Shown one piece after another: positions 51,534 to 61,138 of a stretch of 64,000 nt of DNA. The first letter of the stretch is position 1. Every line of letters begins with the position of its first letter. The notes beneath the pieces are model-generated. The model did not search any database, was not told the origin of the DNA, and saw nothing but the letters and a program-made list of their open reading frames with translations. A program made the translations under genes and the position numbers. The stretch is from positions 6,576 to 70,575 of the forward strand of contig CAUGTZ010000013.1 of NCBI GenBank assembly GCA_959602645.1. Reading direction: 5' to 3'. The DNA comes from an uncultured Collinsella sp. GTDB taxonomy: Bacteria; Actinomycetota; Coriobacteriia; Coriobacteriales; Coriobacteriaceae.

Positions 51534-53237
51534 TTAACGCCAGACCTCCAACGCCTTGTCCGCAAGCCATTCGGCGCGATCGGCGATATCGCCCTCGTCC
51601 CAAGACTCCTTCTCCAGGGCGCCGGCCATGGTCGCAAGGCCGGCGGCGCAGAGGGCAAGACCGTCCTTGTATCCCTTTCCCTGCTTCTTGGTGGGCCAAT
51701 CGGCATCGCGGATGGAGGCGTTGAGCGAATGCGTGATGATGGCGAGGTTGCCGAGCGTGAGGAGCTTCCTGTCCCTTCGCGTGGCAGCCTCATCGTCGAG
51801 GGCTCCCCATTTGTTGCGCCACTTCTTGGGCATCATGTGCTCGAGGGTGTACTGGTTGAACCCGAGCAGGGCCGTGCTGCTCATGCCTGGGCGAATGGCG
51901 CTTTCCAGCAGATAGAGAACGCCCTTGGACTGAAGGTTGTACAGACACGATTCCTCGAACGCCCTTCGAACCTCGTCATCGCCGGGCATGTACGTCGTCG
52001 CCTCTTCGTTTGCTTCAAGAGCCTTCCTCAGCGTCTCCGCGTCCTTCACCTCGTTCAGGATCAGCGAGGTGAACAGCCTGTTGTAGTTCTTCGTGGTCGC
52101 CTGAACCAGCGTTCGGCGGACGATGTAGCTCTCAAGCAGGGCGAAGACCTCGGATTCCTCGCCCGAAGACTCCGCGTTCTTGCGAACGTAGAGCACGTAC
52201 GGGATGAGCGTCGAGTTCTTGAGGCCGAATATCAGCACGTTCAGGCGCTCGACGCCGGGAGCGGAGGGGATGTCCGCGTCGCAGCAGCTTGGGTCGAACG
52301 TGGACTCGAACACCTCGGCATACGCCTTCATGCTGTCGAGGATCTCGTCCTTGTCTCCGTTGCAGTACCTGCCGATGAAGTCCTTGTAGGACTGGAAGAG
52401 GTTGGACGTGCGCGAATAGAAGAGCTTGTCCTCGGTCGTGACGCCGCGCTTCTTGTCCTGAACCAGGATCTGGAGGAACGCGTCGAAGAACAGGTCGACG
52501 AGCGTGCGCTTGATGCGCCCGGTAACGACCTCCTGCTCCCAATACTCCCTCTTCTCCGCCGTGGGTTCGAAGACGTCCTCCCAGCACTCCTTGAACGCCT
52601 GCTCGTTCTCGCGGTTGAAGAAGTAGTTCTTGAGGAGCTCCGCCGTCGTCAGGCGCACCCCGAGCGAGTTGATGGTGTCGAATATCTGCTGCTCGTCCTC
52701 GCCCTCGGTGAGATCGATGCAGACGAACTGGACGTTCGACTTGATCGTGTTCCTGTCGACCTTCTCTGGGTCGATGTTCTTGAGGAAATAGTTGTAGGCA
52801 AGGACGATGGACGAGGAGCCCTCGACAGGCTCGCAGCCCGTGGCGCTGACGACCTTCTCGAAATCCTGCCGGTCGTACTTGCCATGTCTCAAGGCGACTT
52901 CGCCGGTCTCCAGGACGAAATCTCGCTCAAACAGCCTATCGGCGTCGATTCTCGCGCAGAGTGCCTTGAAGAAGATGACCATGGTCGTGAGGCGCTGCTG
53001 GCCGTCGATGACTGTGCGAACCTCGGACACCTCGGACCAAGTGTTGCCGGAGGAGGCTTGCTTCAGGATGATCGAGCCCAGGAAATAAGGTCGCTTCGAA
53101 GCCGTGACGAACTCCATGTCGCCGAGGAAGCGCTCCCATTGCTCTTCTCCCCAGACGTACGCCCTTTGGTAGAAAGGTATTTCGAGCAGGCGCGATCCGT
53201 TGAACACGCCGCTTATCGTAGATTTTCCTGCATCCAT
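51534..53237 (-). CDS. DUF262/DUF1524 (GmrSD-like) nuclease
   Basis: 567 aa. The N-terminal DUF262 ParB-like NTPase shows IPFYQRAYVW (20-29) and VIDGQQRLTT (76-85). The C-terminal DUF1524 HNH-type nuclease shows QYTLEHMMPKKW, then DRKLLTLGNLAII and N-A-S-I-R-D-A-D-W-P-T-K-K. This is the single-chain GmrSD layout of type IV enzymes that cut modified DNA, also used in SspE-type proteins. It is the last gene on the minus strand, 70 bases after the SNF2 gene, so it may be co-transcribed or have its own promoter. Target specificity is unknown. Confidence 0.88.
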   Translation of the reverse strand: MDAGKSTISGVFNGSRLLEIPFYQRAYVWGEEQWERFLGDMEFVTASKRPYFLGSIILKQASSGNTWSEVSEVRTVIDGQQRLTTMVIFFKALCARIDADRLFERDFVLETGEVALRHGKYDRQDFEKVVSATGCEPVEGSSSIVLAYNYFLKNIDPEKVDRNTIKSNVQFVCIDLTEGEDEQQIFDTINSLGVRLTTAELLKNYFFNRENEQAFKECWEDVFEPTAEKREYWEQEVVTGRIKRTLVDLFFDAFLQILVQDKKRGVTTEDKLFYSRTSNLFQSYKDFIGRYCNGDKDEILDSMKAYAEVFESTFDPSCCDADIPSAPGVERLNVLIFGLKNSTLIPYVLYVRKNAESSGEESEVFALLESYIVRRTLVQATTKNYNRLFTSLILNEVKDAETLRKALEANEEATTYMPGDDEVRRAFEESCLYNLQSKGVLYLLESAIRPGMSSTALLGFNQYTLEHMMPKKWRNKWGALDDEAATRRDRKLLTLGNLAIITHSLNASIRDADWPTKKQGKGYKDGLALCAAGLATMAGALEKESWDEGDIADRAEWLADKALEVWR

Positions 53238-53307
53238 CCTTAAAGCCCTATCTTTCCTTCGCAGTTGTTACTTATGAGCCAATATCGTCAGTGCGCCGTT
53301 CGGCCTC

Positions 53308-55251
53308 TTAGTATTCCAGGCTCTTGGCATCTTCTCCCAGCAGGCGCTCGAAGACGATACGCAGGTCCTCGTCATCGAGGTAGCCGCCCTCAAGGCAGCC
53401 GCGGTCGATGGCGTCGAGCATCGTCTGCTCCTTCTCCTTCAAGCGGTCGTAGATCACGGCGTCGAGGGATAGCTCCCTGCCGTCGCGCATGAACTTCTCG
53501 CGCATGAAGTAGTAGCGCGTCTTCTGGTCGTCGGGCAGGCCCAGACGGTGTATGCGGTCCTTTGACTGCAGCAGGTGCACCAAGTTGTAGCTGTACTCGA
53601 AATACACCGCGTCGTGGCAGACGCTGTGCAGAGAGACCGACTCGGCAAGCGTCTGCGGGTTGGTCACGAGCACCCTGAAGCGCCCCGCGCGGAAGTCGTC
53701 CAGAATCTCGCGTCTCTCTTCCTGTGGCGTGGCGCCGTAGATCGCCTCTGCCGGAATCCCCATGGCGGCGAGGTCGCGGCGGAGGTTGCTGATGCTGCGT
53801 ACGAAGATGCACCATACTATGACGGGGCGGCCTTCGGCGACGATGCGCTCCACGAGCCGCTCGCACGCCACGAGCTTCGAGCTCGGGCGGCTTCGCTCGA
53901 TGGCCTCGTAGAACGTCTGCGAGAAGTCGACGTAGTCGATATCCGAGTAGTCATCGCCGACCTGGTCGAGCACGTACTCGAGGTCGCCTGGGTCCACTGC
54001 AGAGCAGAGCATCTCGGGGTCGCTCTCGAGCTGCAGGGTGCGTATGATCCTCGCGAGCGCGTTGGGGCAAGACGCGTACAGGACTCGCAGCAATGTGTCC
54101 TCATCGGGCGTCGCCTCGACCTCCACGATCTCGTCGGGCTCCGGGCGCGGCACGCCGAGCTCGTCCTTGTTCGTTCGGCAGAAGAAGGGCGCCAGGCTGT
54201 CGTTGAGGCTTGCCTGGAGGTCCGCATCGGGCGCGCGGAGCTCGCCCGGCTCGTAGCCGAAGAACGTGTCGTAGTCCTCGGGGTACAGGATGTGCAGCAG
54301 GTTGTAGATGTCCTGGTAGGTGTTCGGGATGGGCGTTCCCGTAAGGGCGATCACGAACTTCGCGCCGTCGGCCGCCTCGAGCGCGGCTTCCGCGCGCCTG
54401 CCGCCGATGGCCTTCACCCGGTGCACCTCGTCGAAGACGAGCAGGGTCTGGTCGGGGATGATGGCATGCAGCTCCCGCACGTAGCCCGAGAGCGACTCGT
54501 AGTTGAACGTGAACAGGTTGCACGCGCCGCTGTCGAGCGACAGCGCGTTGCGCCTGCGCTCGGTCGACATCGCCGCTATGGCGGGGTCTCCCAGCGAGAA
54601 GCAGCTCAAAGGCAGCTTATCCCCGAAGGTGGCGACCCACTCCTTCTCCCACGACTCGAAGCCGTTCTTGGGGCAAACCACCACGATGCGGCGCGCGAGC
54701 CCCAAATGGCGAAGGTAGGCGAACACGCCGAGCACCGTCGCGGTCTTGCCGGCGCCGGGCACCGAGAAGTCGGCCGCGCGCCCAACCGTCGCCATGAAGA
54801 AGGCGTCGAGCATCTGCCGGTCGCGCAGGGGACGCACCATCGAGGCGTTCACTACGTCGCGGAACTCCCGGAAGCGCGGCCCCAGCTGGGGGTCGTCGGC
54901 GATGCCCTCGGCGGTCTGCGCCTTGATGGCCAACCCCACCTCGGAGCGCTCGCGGATGTAGGTCTCGCCGGCGTTCACGAAGGCGCCGAAGCTCGGGTCA
55001 ACCGCGACCTCGACGCCGTGGCCGTCGGCCTCCATGATCGCCTCGAGCATGTCCTGGCACTCGCGAAGGCCCATGCCGCCGTCGAGTAGGATGCGGTCGC
55101 GATCGGTGCCGTCGACGGCGCTCGCCGGGTAGTACAGCCAGGCGCGCCATGCGGCCGAGGCCATGAACGAGGCGATGTCTTGCCCCTCGATGCGCAGGTA
55201 CATGCCGGGGCGCGCCTCGTCGTAGCAGACGACGGCCCTAGGCGCGCTCAT
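53308..55251 (-). CDS. SNF2-family helicase
   Basis: 647 aa from ATG 55251 (a GTG three codons earlier is also possible). Helicase motifs: P-loop DFSVPGAGKTAT (motif I), VVVCPKNGFESW (Ia), FDEVH (II), ALTGTPIPN (III), LVTNPQTLAESVSLH (V) and QSKDRIHRLG (VI). It is the SWI2/SNF2 ATPase type that translocates on double-stranded DNA without full unwinding. There is no nuclease or methylase domain in the chain. It overlaps the ParB-like gene, so the two are coupled. In defence systems such helicases move along DNA after modification sensing. Confidence 0.9.
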   Translation of the reverse strand: MSAPRAVVCYDEARPGMYLRIEGQDIASFMASAAWRAWLYYPASAVDGTDRDRILLDGGMGLRECQDMLEAIMEADGHGVEVAVDPSFGAFVNAGETYIRERSEVGLAIKAQTAEGIADDPQLGPRFREFRDVVNASMVRPLRDRQMLDAFFMATVGRAADFSVPGAGKTATVLGVFAYLRHLGLARRIVVVCPKNGFESWEKEWVATFGDKLPLSCFSLGDPAIAAMSTERRRNALSLDSGACNLFTFNYESLSGYVRELHAIIPDQTLLVFDEVHRVKAIGGRRAEAALEAADGAKFVIALTGTPIPNTYQDIYNLLHILYPEDYDTFFGYEPGELRAPDADLQASLNDSLAPFFCRTNKDELGVPRPEPDEIVEVEATPDEDTLLRVLYASCPNALARIIRTLQLESDPEMLCSAVDPGDLEYVLDQVGDDYSDIDYVDFSQTFYEAIERSRPSSKLVACERLVERIVAEGRPVIVWCIFVRSISNLRRDLAAMGIPAEAIYGATPQEERREILDDFRAGRFRVLVTNPQTLAESVSLHSVCHDAVYFEYSYNLVHLLQSKDRIHRLGLPDDQKTRYYFMREKFMRDGRELSLDAVIYDRLKEKEQTMLDAIDRGCLEGGYLDDEDLRIVFERLLGEDAKSLEY

Positions 55252-56449
55252 CGATCTCACCGATCAGCTCTTCCACCTTGTCGGCGACGGCAACGAGGTT
55301 GCGGCGCACCTTCTCGAGCTCGTCGGGTCCCAGCACGTCGAGCATCTCGGGAAGGATCTTCTCGAGCTCGGAGAGGCAGTCGGCGGATTTCTTGGCGGGC
55401 GTGTCCATGAGCTTGACGCGGCGCACGGTCTCTCTTGCGCGGTCGCCTGCGCGCTTGAAGCCGTCGACGAGGTTGCCGTCCGAGCGCAGCTCGCTCACCT
55501 TCTCGCGCGTGAGGGCGTCGGGACCCATCTTCTCGAGGAGCTCGGACATGGCCTGCAGCTCGGCGGCCTTGAAGTCGGCCTCCGCATCCGTGCCTGCCAC
55601 GCTGCCGAAGTCTCTCACGTATCGGGTGATGTCGCCCTCGGGCTGCACCACCATGTTGGCGAACATGAGTCGTTTGACAAGCTGTTTGTCGCGCCTGTTG
55701 TCGTACTTCTTCAGCACGCGGCTGAACTCGCCCAAGGGGCCATCGACCTTGAGGGCGCGGGCGAGGTGGTACTGCTCGGGGGCCTGGCAGAATTCGAGGA
55801 ACTCCTCCATGTACTGGGCGCGGTCGACGAGTTTTTTCACCTCCGCCTCGGTCATGCCCGTCGCGTTGCCGTACTCCGCAGGGGTTATGAGGTGGTTCTT
55901 AACCACGTCGCGGTATACGCCGACGAGGCGGTCGACGGGATCGTACGCCACCTTCTCCTCTTCGCCGATTTGGATGGCGAGCTCGAGCAGCTTGATGCGC
56001 TTGGGGTCGCTGCCTGTGGCGTCGTCGAGGATGGCGGCCTCGAACCAGCCCGCCTCGTTGTTCGCCCGCGCGAGGCGGCGGACGCAGGTCAGGCGTCGGT
56101 TGCCGTCGATGACGCGTCCGTCGTTGAGCACGATGCCCGGCCTAAGCTGGCCGCGAAGGGCGATGCTCTTCTCGGTCTTCCTGAGCGCGCCGGGGTTGCT
56201 CTCGACGATGAAGTCCTCGATGACGCCGTTGTACTCGTCGCGGCCAAGGGCGAGCAGATCCGCGCCCTGCGCGGAGTTGTACTCGCTTACCCAAGTGGCG
56301 ATGCGGTCGTTCTGGTCGTTGTAGAACAGCAGATCGCACTTGATGCGGTAGATGTCGAAGTCGCGCGTCACGTTGTCGATGGAGTGCTTCTCCTTGCGAC
56401 CCGTCGGCAGGACGTTGCCAGTCGCGATCCCTTCCTCAAGCAAGCTCAT
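55238..56449 (-). CDS. ParB/Sulfiredoxin-fold protein
   Basis: 403 aa. Residues about 90-135 form a ParB-N/Srx core: SIALRGQLRPGIVLNDGRVI followed by DGNRRLTCVRRL, the D-G-N-R variant of the nucleotide-binding motif. A helical part (EYGNATGMTEAEVKKLVDRA) matches the HTH region of ParB-like proteins. The C-terminus is a long charged coiled-coil-like region. It probably binds nucleotide and DNA. ParB folds occur in DndB and other defence modules; this one is tied by overlaps to the genes on both sides (14 bases each). Confidence 0.82.
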   Translation of the reverse strand: MSLLEEGIATGNVLPTGRKEKHSIDNVTRDFDIYRIKCDLLFYNDQNDRIATWVSEYNSAQGADLLALGRDEYNGVIEDFIVESNPGALRKTEKSIALRGQLRPGIVLNDGRVIDGNRRLTCVRRLARANNEAGWFEAAILDDATGSDPKRIKLLELAIQIGEEEKVAYDPVDRLVGVYRDVVKNHLITPAEYGNATGMTEAEVKKLVDRAQYMEEFLEFCQAPEQYHLARALKVDGPLGEFSRVLKKYDNRRDKQLVKRLMFANMVVQPEGDITRYVRDFGSVAGTDAEADFKAAELQAMSELLEKMGPDALTREKVSELRSDGNLVDGFKRAGDRARETVRRVKLMDTPAKKSADCLSELEKILPEMLDVLGPDELEKVRRNLVAVADKVEELIGEIDERA

Positions 56450-57749
56450 TTCGTGCCTCCTTCTTCCATGCCTCCATGGATGAGTAATATGCGTCCCCGA
56501 TGTCGTCGTAGTAGACGTCGGAGTTGTAAATGGTCGTCGTCAGAAGCGGTGCCGGGCACGTGATGCCCAGATCGTTCGCGAGCAGTCTCGGCAGGTCATC
56601 GCGCTCGATTCCCTCATGGTGGGCGACGATCCACTCGATGAGGTCGGCTGCGGAAAGCCGCCCCTCGCCTCCGGCGACGAACACCTTGGTTCCGGCGAGC
56701 GTGCAGCTGCGCAGGAGCCCTCCCGCGTCGAGCAGTCCCTCGTAGAAGTCGTCGGGCATGTCCAGCCCGTACAGCGGATGCGGAGTGGCGCCGCCCGCGC
56801 GCAGGCTCGCCACGGTGAAGGGCTCGCCTTCGGGCGCATCCACGCTCACCGCGGGCGCGTACGACTCGATGTCCGCCATGCGCGCGCCTAGCACGTCGTG
56901 CAGCCGCGAGAACGAGATGTAGCTGTCGCCCTCGTAGAGAAGTAAGCGGTGGTCCGAAAGCGCCTGGCGCAGCACCTGGCGGAAGGCGGGGTGCTGCCAC
57001 ACGGCGTTCTCGAAGCCGGCGTCGCCCTTCGCGAAAGACGGATGCTCGGCCAGCAGCCGCGTGAAGTGGTCGTTCGGGGTGCTCCCTTCTCGGAAGAGCA
57101 AGCCGCGGTCCTCGTAGTAGCCCGCATCCTCGATGCCGCGGTCGAGCGCTTCGGGCGGATCGTCGGGAAACTCGAAGGCGAAGCGCCGACGCACGAGGCC
57201 TTCGTCGCAGATGCGGCCGGCAAGCTCCCGGGCAAGGAAGCCCTCGAGGGTGGGTGCCTCGCGCTCGGTGTCGTGCGCTACGGGCACATCCGCACGGGAG
57301 GCCGGGGCGCCCGTCGGGCATTCAGCGACCTCGACGCCAAGCCACTCCGAGAAGCTCACGTCCGCGGGCTCGGCGAACAGGTCGAGCCATATCGCGGCGA
57401 TGCCTGCGCTGAAGCCGTATTCGCGCTCGTAGGCTTTCGCGGCGACGTTTCTGGGCTCGTCCGCATGGCGCTCGGCGAAGGCGCGCACCTGACGGCGGCG
57501 GTCGACCTTGCCGAACCCGACAGAGAGGTGGTCGCCCAGGGTGACGCCCTCGTCTGCGTTCCAGAAGACCTGCTTCAGCTCATCGTAGAGAGCGATGGGC
57601 GTGGTGATCCCCACGCGCCTTAGCTCATTGCGCGAGACGCGAAAGACTAGACGGGCGCAAAGTTCGGTATCCTCACGCCGTGCCGCACTCACCGCCGCTC
57701 GCGCAGCCTCTGCACGCCCATCCTGTTTGCTGTCGACTACTTCCGCCAC
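56436..57749 (-). CDS. Unknown protein of the defence operon, 437 aa
   Basis: I do not recognise this protein. It is acidic and soluble, without a signal or membrane segment. The N-terminal third is helical and basic (AARREDTELCARLVFRV; GFGKVDRRRQVRAFAERH). The middle and end show repeated acidic and aromatic patches (YEGDSYISFSRL; NSDVYYDDIGDAYYSSM). No nuclease, helicase or methylase motif is seen. It starts three bases after the helicase gene stop and overlaps the ParB gene, so it is an integral part of the operon. A role as specificity or adaptor subunit is a guess. Confidence 0.65.
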   Translation of the reverse strand: MAEVVDSKQDGRAEAARAAVSAARREDTELCARLVFRVSRNELRRVGITTPIALYDELKQVFWNADEGVTLGDHLSVGFGKVDRRRQVRAFAERHADEPRNVAAKAYEREYGFSAGIAAIWLDLFAEPADVSFSEWLGVEVAECPTGAPASRADVPVAHDTEREAPTLEGFLARELAGRICDEGLVRRRFAFEFPDDPPEALDRGIEDAGYYEDRGLLFREGSTPNDHFTRLLAEHPSFAKGDAGFENAVWQHPAFRQVLRQALSDHRLLLYEGDSYISFSRLHDVLGARMADIESYAPAVSVDAPEGEPFTVASLRAGGATPHPLYGLDMPDDFYEGLLDAGGLLRSCTLAGTKVFVAGGEGRLSAADLIEWIVAHHEGIERDDLPRLLANDLGITCPAPLLTTTIYNSDVYYDDIGDAYYSSMEAWKKEARNELA

Positions 57750-57752
57750 GCG

Positions 57753-60700
57753 CTACGCCTCGCCCAGCTTGGGCCCGAAGACGCGCTCGACGTATGCCTC
57801 CAGCGTGCCCTCCTTGGCGAGCTCCGCGGCGTCCGCGAGCTCGAAGTTAGAGTCACATCCTTGGCCGACCTCGTCGTGGAAACCCAGGATGAAGTGGGTG
57901 GCAATCTCGTAGATAATCTTGGTGGGCGCGATGCCGAACACCTGATGCTCCAGGATGTGGTCCAAACGCTCGCGGTCGTCCGGGAAGGCGGCCTTCATGC
58001 CCTCGCTTCGGTACAGGCGCTTGATGATCTCGGTGATGTAGAGGCCAGACTTCATATACAGGTCGGCGAAGGTGTGGCTCGGGTCATCGAAGCAGCCCGG
58101 GTTCTCCTTCTCGAAGAGGTCCACCATCTGAACCACGACGTTGCGCGGCGTGAAGATCTGATTGGTCTTCTGGGGCGGCACGTAGTCGAAGATGTCCTCT
58201 GTCTGGGACTCGTCGAAGTAATTGGCCAGGCGTTCGCGCAGCTTGATGAACTCGCTCACGGAGTCGTTGAATACGACCTCGTCGAAGAGGTGCCCAACGA
58301 AGCGCTTTACCTCGCCGGTCTCGGCGTCGGTGTAGTCACCGCCATCGCGCAAAAAGCGGAACTCATCAACGGTGATGCTCGTGACGTCCTGGAAGACGTC
58401 AGCGGGGATCACGGTGTCGAAGTTCGCGAGCGTCGTGCCCTCCTCACCGTATGCCATGAGGAACGACGGGATGGTACGCGAGAAGCCGCGCAGATGAGCG
58501 CGCACCTTGTCCTCGATGCCCTGCTTCTCGTCCTCTTTCTTCGCCGTCTCCACCTCGCGCACCACGGTCTCGCCGGCGCGTTGTACGAGCTCCTCGCGGG
58601 AGTCCTCGAGCTTCTGGGCGAGCGTCTGGAACGCCTCCGCTTTCTGCTCGTCATGGCGCTTGTTCACCTCGGCGCGCTCGGTCTCGCTTGTCGCCGCCTT
58701 GAGCTCGTCCTTGCGCGACTGCTCGATGCGGCGCGCCTGAATCTGGTAGTCGCCGACCTGGCGGTTGAGTTGGATGTCGGCGTCCGCCTGGACCTTGCGC
58801 TCGATCTGCTGCTGCTGGCGCGGCTTGAGCTCGCTGCCGTAGCTCTCCTTGGCGGCCTGTACCAGAGGCGCGGTCACGCTCTGCTTGAAGGCCTCCTTGA
58901 GGTTGTCGAGCATCACCCGATCGTCGTCATCGGCCTCGTGGGCTTTCGCGATGTCGTCCATGTGGCCTGAGAATTCGACGGCGATGTCGCCGTAGACCTT
59001 CGGCCCGAAGATGTCCGCAGCCTTGCCTACGACCTGCTCGTCGGGAATCTCCACCTCGCCCTCGTCGTTGATGGAGAGCTCGTCGGCCGTGCCCTCATCG
59101 ATCTCGACCTTGTTCTTCTCGGCGTTCTGTGCCTTGCCCTGCTCGTAGGGATCGAAGCGCTGGATGATCTCCACGACCTCTGCCGGCGCGCGGAAGACGC
59201 TCGCGATGTTCTGGAACAGGAAGTTGCTCATAAAGCCGCGCCTGACCACCTCGCGGGCATGGATGCGCCTCGGCACGCTGAGCACCTGCTCGGCGTCGAG
59301 CTCGACCATCTGCCCCTCTTCGTCCTCGCCGTAGACGGGGAAGAAGTTCAGCAACTGACGGATATGGCGCTCGCGCGTTTCGACATCGCCGCCGCCGCGC
59401 GCGGTCTCGCCGTACAGGTCGTTGGCGAACTGCTCAAAGATAGTAAGCGTGCGCGCCGGGTCGAAGTCGAAGACGTAGGCGTTCTCCTTGCGCGCGTAGT
59501 TGCCGCCGCCCAGGTCGAACAGGCACGGGTTCTGGCTGCGGAAGGCCGCCTGCATGTACAGTGCGGGGCTCGCCATGTTCGAGAGCATGAGCACGGCGGT
59601 CCACTCCGGCACGGTCACGCCCGTGGTCAGCTGGCCGACCGAAAGGGTGATGGTCCTGTCGTGGTCCTTGATCGCGCGGCGTACCTTGTCGAGCGACTTC
59701 TCGTTCTCGTCATCGGCGTCGATCTTGCCGTCGCCAGCAGCGAGTACCACCTCGTAATCCTTGAAGACGGGGTGCGCCTGCAGCTTCTTGGCGAGGGCGC
59801 GGGCGGAGTCGACGCGGTTGAGCATCCAGAACGTGTGACGCAGCTCGTCGCGCAGCCCGGGTGTCGAGAACGGGAACTTCTCCTGCGTGGTGAGCGCGTC
59901 GAGGAACTTATCCACGTCGGCGTCGTGCACGAAGCCGCCGTTGTGCTTGGTCGAGAAGAACTCGTTGAGGTCGAAGGCGAACTCGGTCTGCTCGCCATCA
60001 ATCTCCATGCCGCCGCGGGCCTCCTGCTCGACGATGTCGCTCATCTGGTAGGTGAGCAGGTTGAGCTTGGGGAGGTTGGCGTAGGGGTTCGGCTGCTCAG
60101 AGTCGGCAGGCCAGTCACGCTTGGCCTGCTGCTCGTCGGCATAGGTCCAGTTGTAGATGGCGTCGTCGGCGAACTTCTCGTTTGCGATGGCCTTGAAGGG
60201 CGTGCCAGAGAGGTGCAGCGTGAAGCGGCGCTTGATGTGGTCGAATGCCACGTCGGTCTTGAAGGTGTCCACGCCCTCGTGTGCCTCGTCGATGATGAGC
60301 ACGTCCCAGGTGAGGTCGGCCACCTCGTCGAGCTTCTGGTACACGCCGCCGAAGCGGATGGAGCCCTTGAGGTCCTGAAGGCTCACGAACTCGATGAACC
60401 CCTTGGGGCCTTCCGGGTCGTTGCGGATGGCGCGCAGGTACTCCTCGCGGCTGAGGCAGTAGGGCTTGCCGGTCAGAGCGTCCACGCCGCTGATGAAGCG
60501 GTAGCCGCCCTCCAAGCCCACGAACTTCACGTAGTCGTCGTACCAGGAGTTGGCGATGGCAGGGCGGTTGGTGACGATGAGCACCTTCTGCGCGCCGATA
60601 CTGCGGCACAGGTCGTATGCGGTGAGCGTCTTGCCGAAGCGCGGCTTGGCGTTCCACAGGAACTCGCCGCCGTGCGCGCCGCCCTCGTCCCAATGGGCGC

Positions 60701-61136
60701 GGGCGAAGGCTCCCGTCTGCTCCACTGCGCGCTGCTGCTCGGCGCGCAGGGTGTAGGAGGCAGCGCCGGGTGCGTCCAGCACGCCGTCGGTGTCGCGGAA
60801 CCGGTAGAACTGCTGGTGAGACTCCTCGCCGCTAATCTTGAACCATTCCTTCTTGGGTTCGCGCTCGACGCCCTGCTTCTCGAGGTAGGCGTGGAAGTCG
60901 GTGTCATGGAACGTGCCCGCACGGTGCTCCCACGTGGCGTTGCCGCTCCACTCCAGATGCCACTGCACGTCGGCGGTGTGCGTTTGCTGTTTGATTCGCT
61001 CGCGCACGTCCTGCTCGGTGTAGCCGATCTTGGTCCAGCCGTTGTGGCGGACGATCTCGGGCGTGGTGTAGGCATAGATCTGCGGCACCGCGGGAGCGGT
61101 GGTCTCGATGATCTGGGAGATGTCGATGCTCGCCAT
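57753..61136 (-). CDS. GIY-YIG-like / DEAH helicase / methylase-fragment protein
   Basis: 1127 aa with at least three modules. Residues about 18-50 read IYAYTTPEIV, then TKIGYTEQDVRERIKQQ, the T5orf172 (GIY-YIG-like) nuclease signature. The superfamily 2 helicase follows: P-loop in NAKPRFGKTLTAYDL, IIDEAHEGVD (DEAH), HLSGTPFKA, and a second RecA lobe with SVGQLTTGVTVPEW. A long Glu/Gln/Arg coiled coil comes next. The C-terminus carries the first half of an Eco57I-like methylase: QIFTPRNVVVQMV and DLYMKSGLYITEIIKRL (motif I region). The catalytic NPPY half is not in this chain; the gene upstream has one. It is probably the nuclease-translocase of a restriction system. Confidence 0.85.
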   Translation of the reverse strand: MASIDISQIIETTAPAVPQIYAYTTPEIVRHNGWTKIGYTEQDVRERIKQQTHTADVQWHLEWSGNATWEHRAGTFHDTDFHAYLEKQGVEREPKKEWFKISGEESHQQFYRFRDTDGVLDAPGAASYTLRAEQQRAVEQTGAFARAHWDEGGAHGGEFLWNAKPRFGKTLTAYDLCRSIGAQKVLIVTNRPAIANSWYDDYVKFVGLEGGYRFISGVDALTGKPYCLSREEYLRAIRNDPEGPKGFIEFVSLQDLKGSIRFGGVYQKLDEVADLTWDVLIIDEAHEGVDTFKTDVAFDHIKRRFTLHLSGTPFKAIANEKFADDAIYNWTYADEQQAKRDWPADSEQPNPYANLPKLNLLTYQMSDIVEQEARGGMEIDGEQTEFAFDLNEFFSTKHNGGFVHDADVDKFLDALTTQEKFPFSTPGLRDELRHTFWMLNRVDSARALAKKLQAHPVFKDYEVVLAAGDGKIDADDENEKSLDKVRRAIKDHDRTITLSVGQLTTGVTVPEWTAVLMLSNMASPALYMQAAFRSQNPCLFDLGGGNYARKENAYVFDFDPARTLTIFEQFANDLYGETARGGGDVETRERHIRQLLNFFPVYGEDEEGQMVELDAEQVLSVPRRIHAREVVRRGFMSNFLFQNIASVFRAPAEVVEIIQRFDPYEQGKAQNAEKNKVEIDEGTADELSINDEGEVEIPDEQVVGKAADIFGPKVYGDIAVEFSGHMDDIAKAHEADDDDRVMLDNLKEAFKQSVTAPLVQAAKESYGSELKPRQQQQIERKVQADADIQLNRQVGDYQIQARRIEQSRKDELKAATSETERAEVNKRHDEQKAEAFQTLAQKLEDSREELVQRAGETVVREVETAKKEDEKQGIEDKVRAHLRGFSRTIPSFLMAYGEEGTTLANFDTVIPADVFQDVTSITVDEFRFLRDGGDYTDAETGEVKRFVGHLFDEVVFNDSVSEFIKLRERLANYFDESQTEDIFDYVPPQKTNQIFTPRNVVVQMVDLFEKENPGCFDDPSHTFADLYMKSGLYITEIIKRLYRSEGMKAAFPDDRERLDHILEHQVFGIAPTKIIYEIATHFILGFHDEVGQGCDSNFELADAAELAKEGTLEAYVERVFGPKLGEA

Positions 61137-61138
61137 TG

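Noticed and set aside
51534..53237. Phosphorothioation-dependent SspE
   Set aside because: DUF262/DUF1524 architecture fits, but no sspABCD or dnd genes are present in the window.
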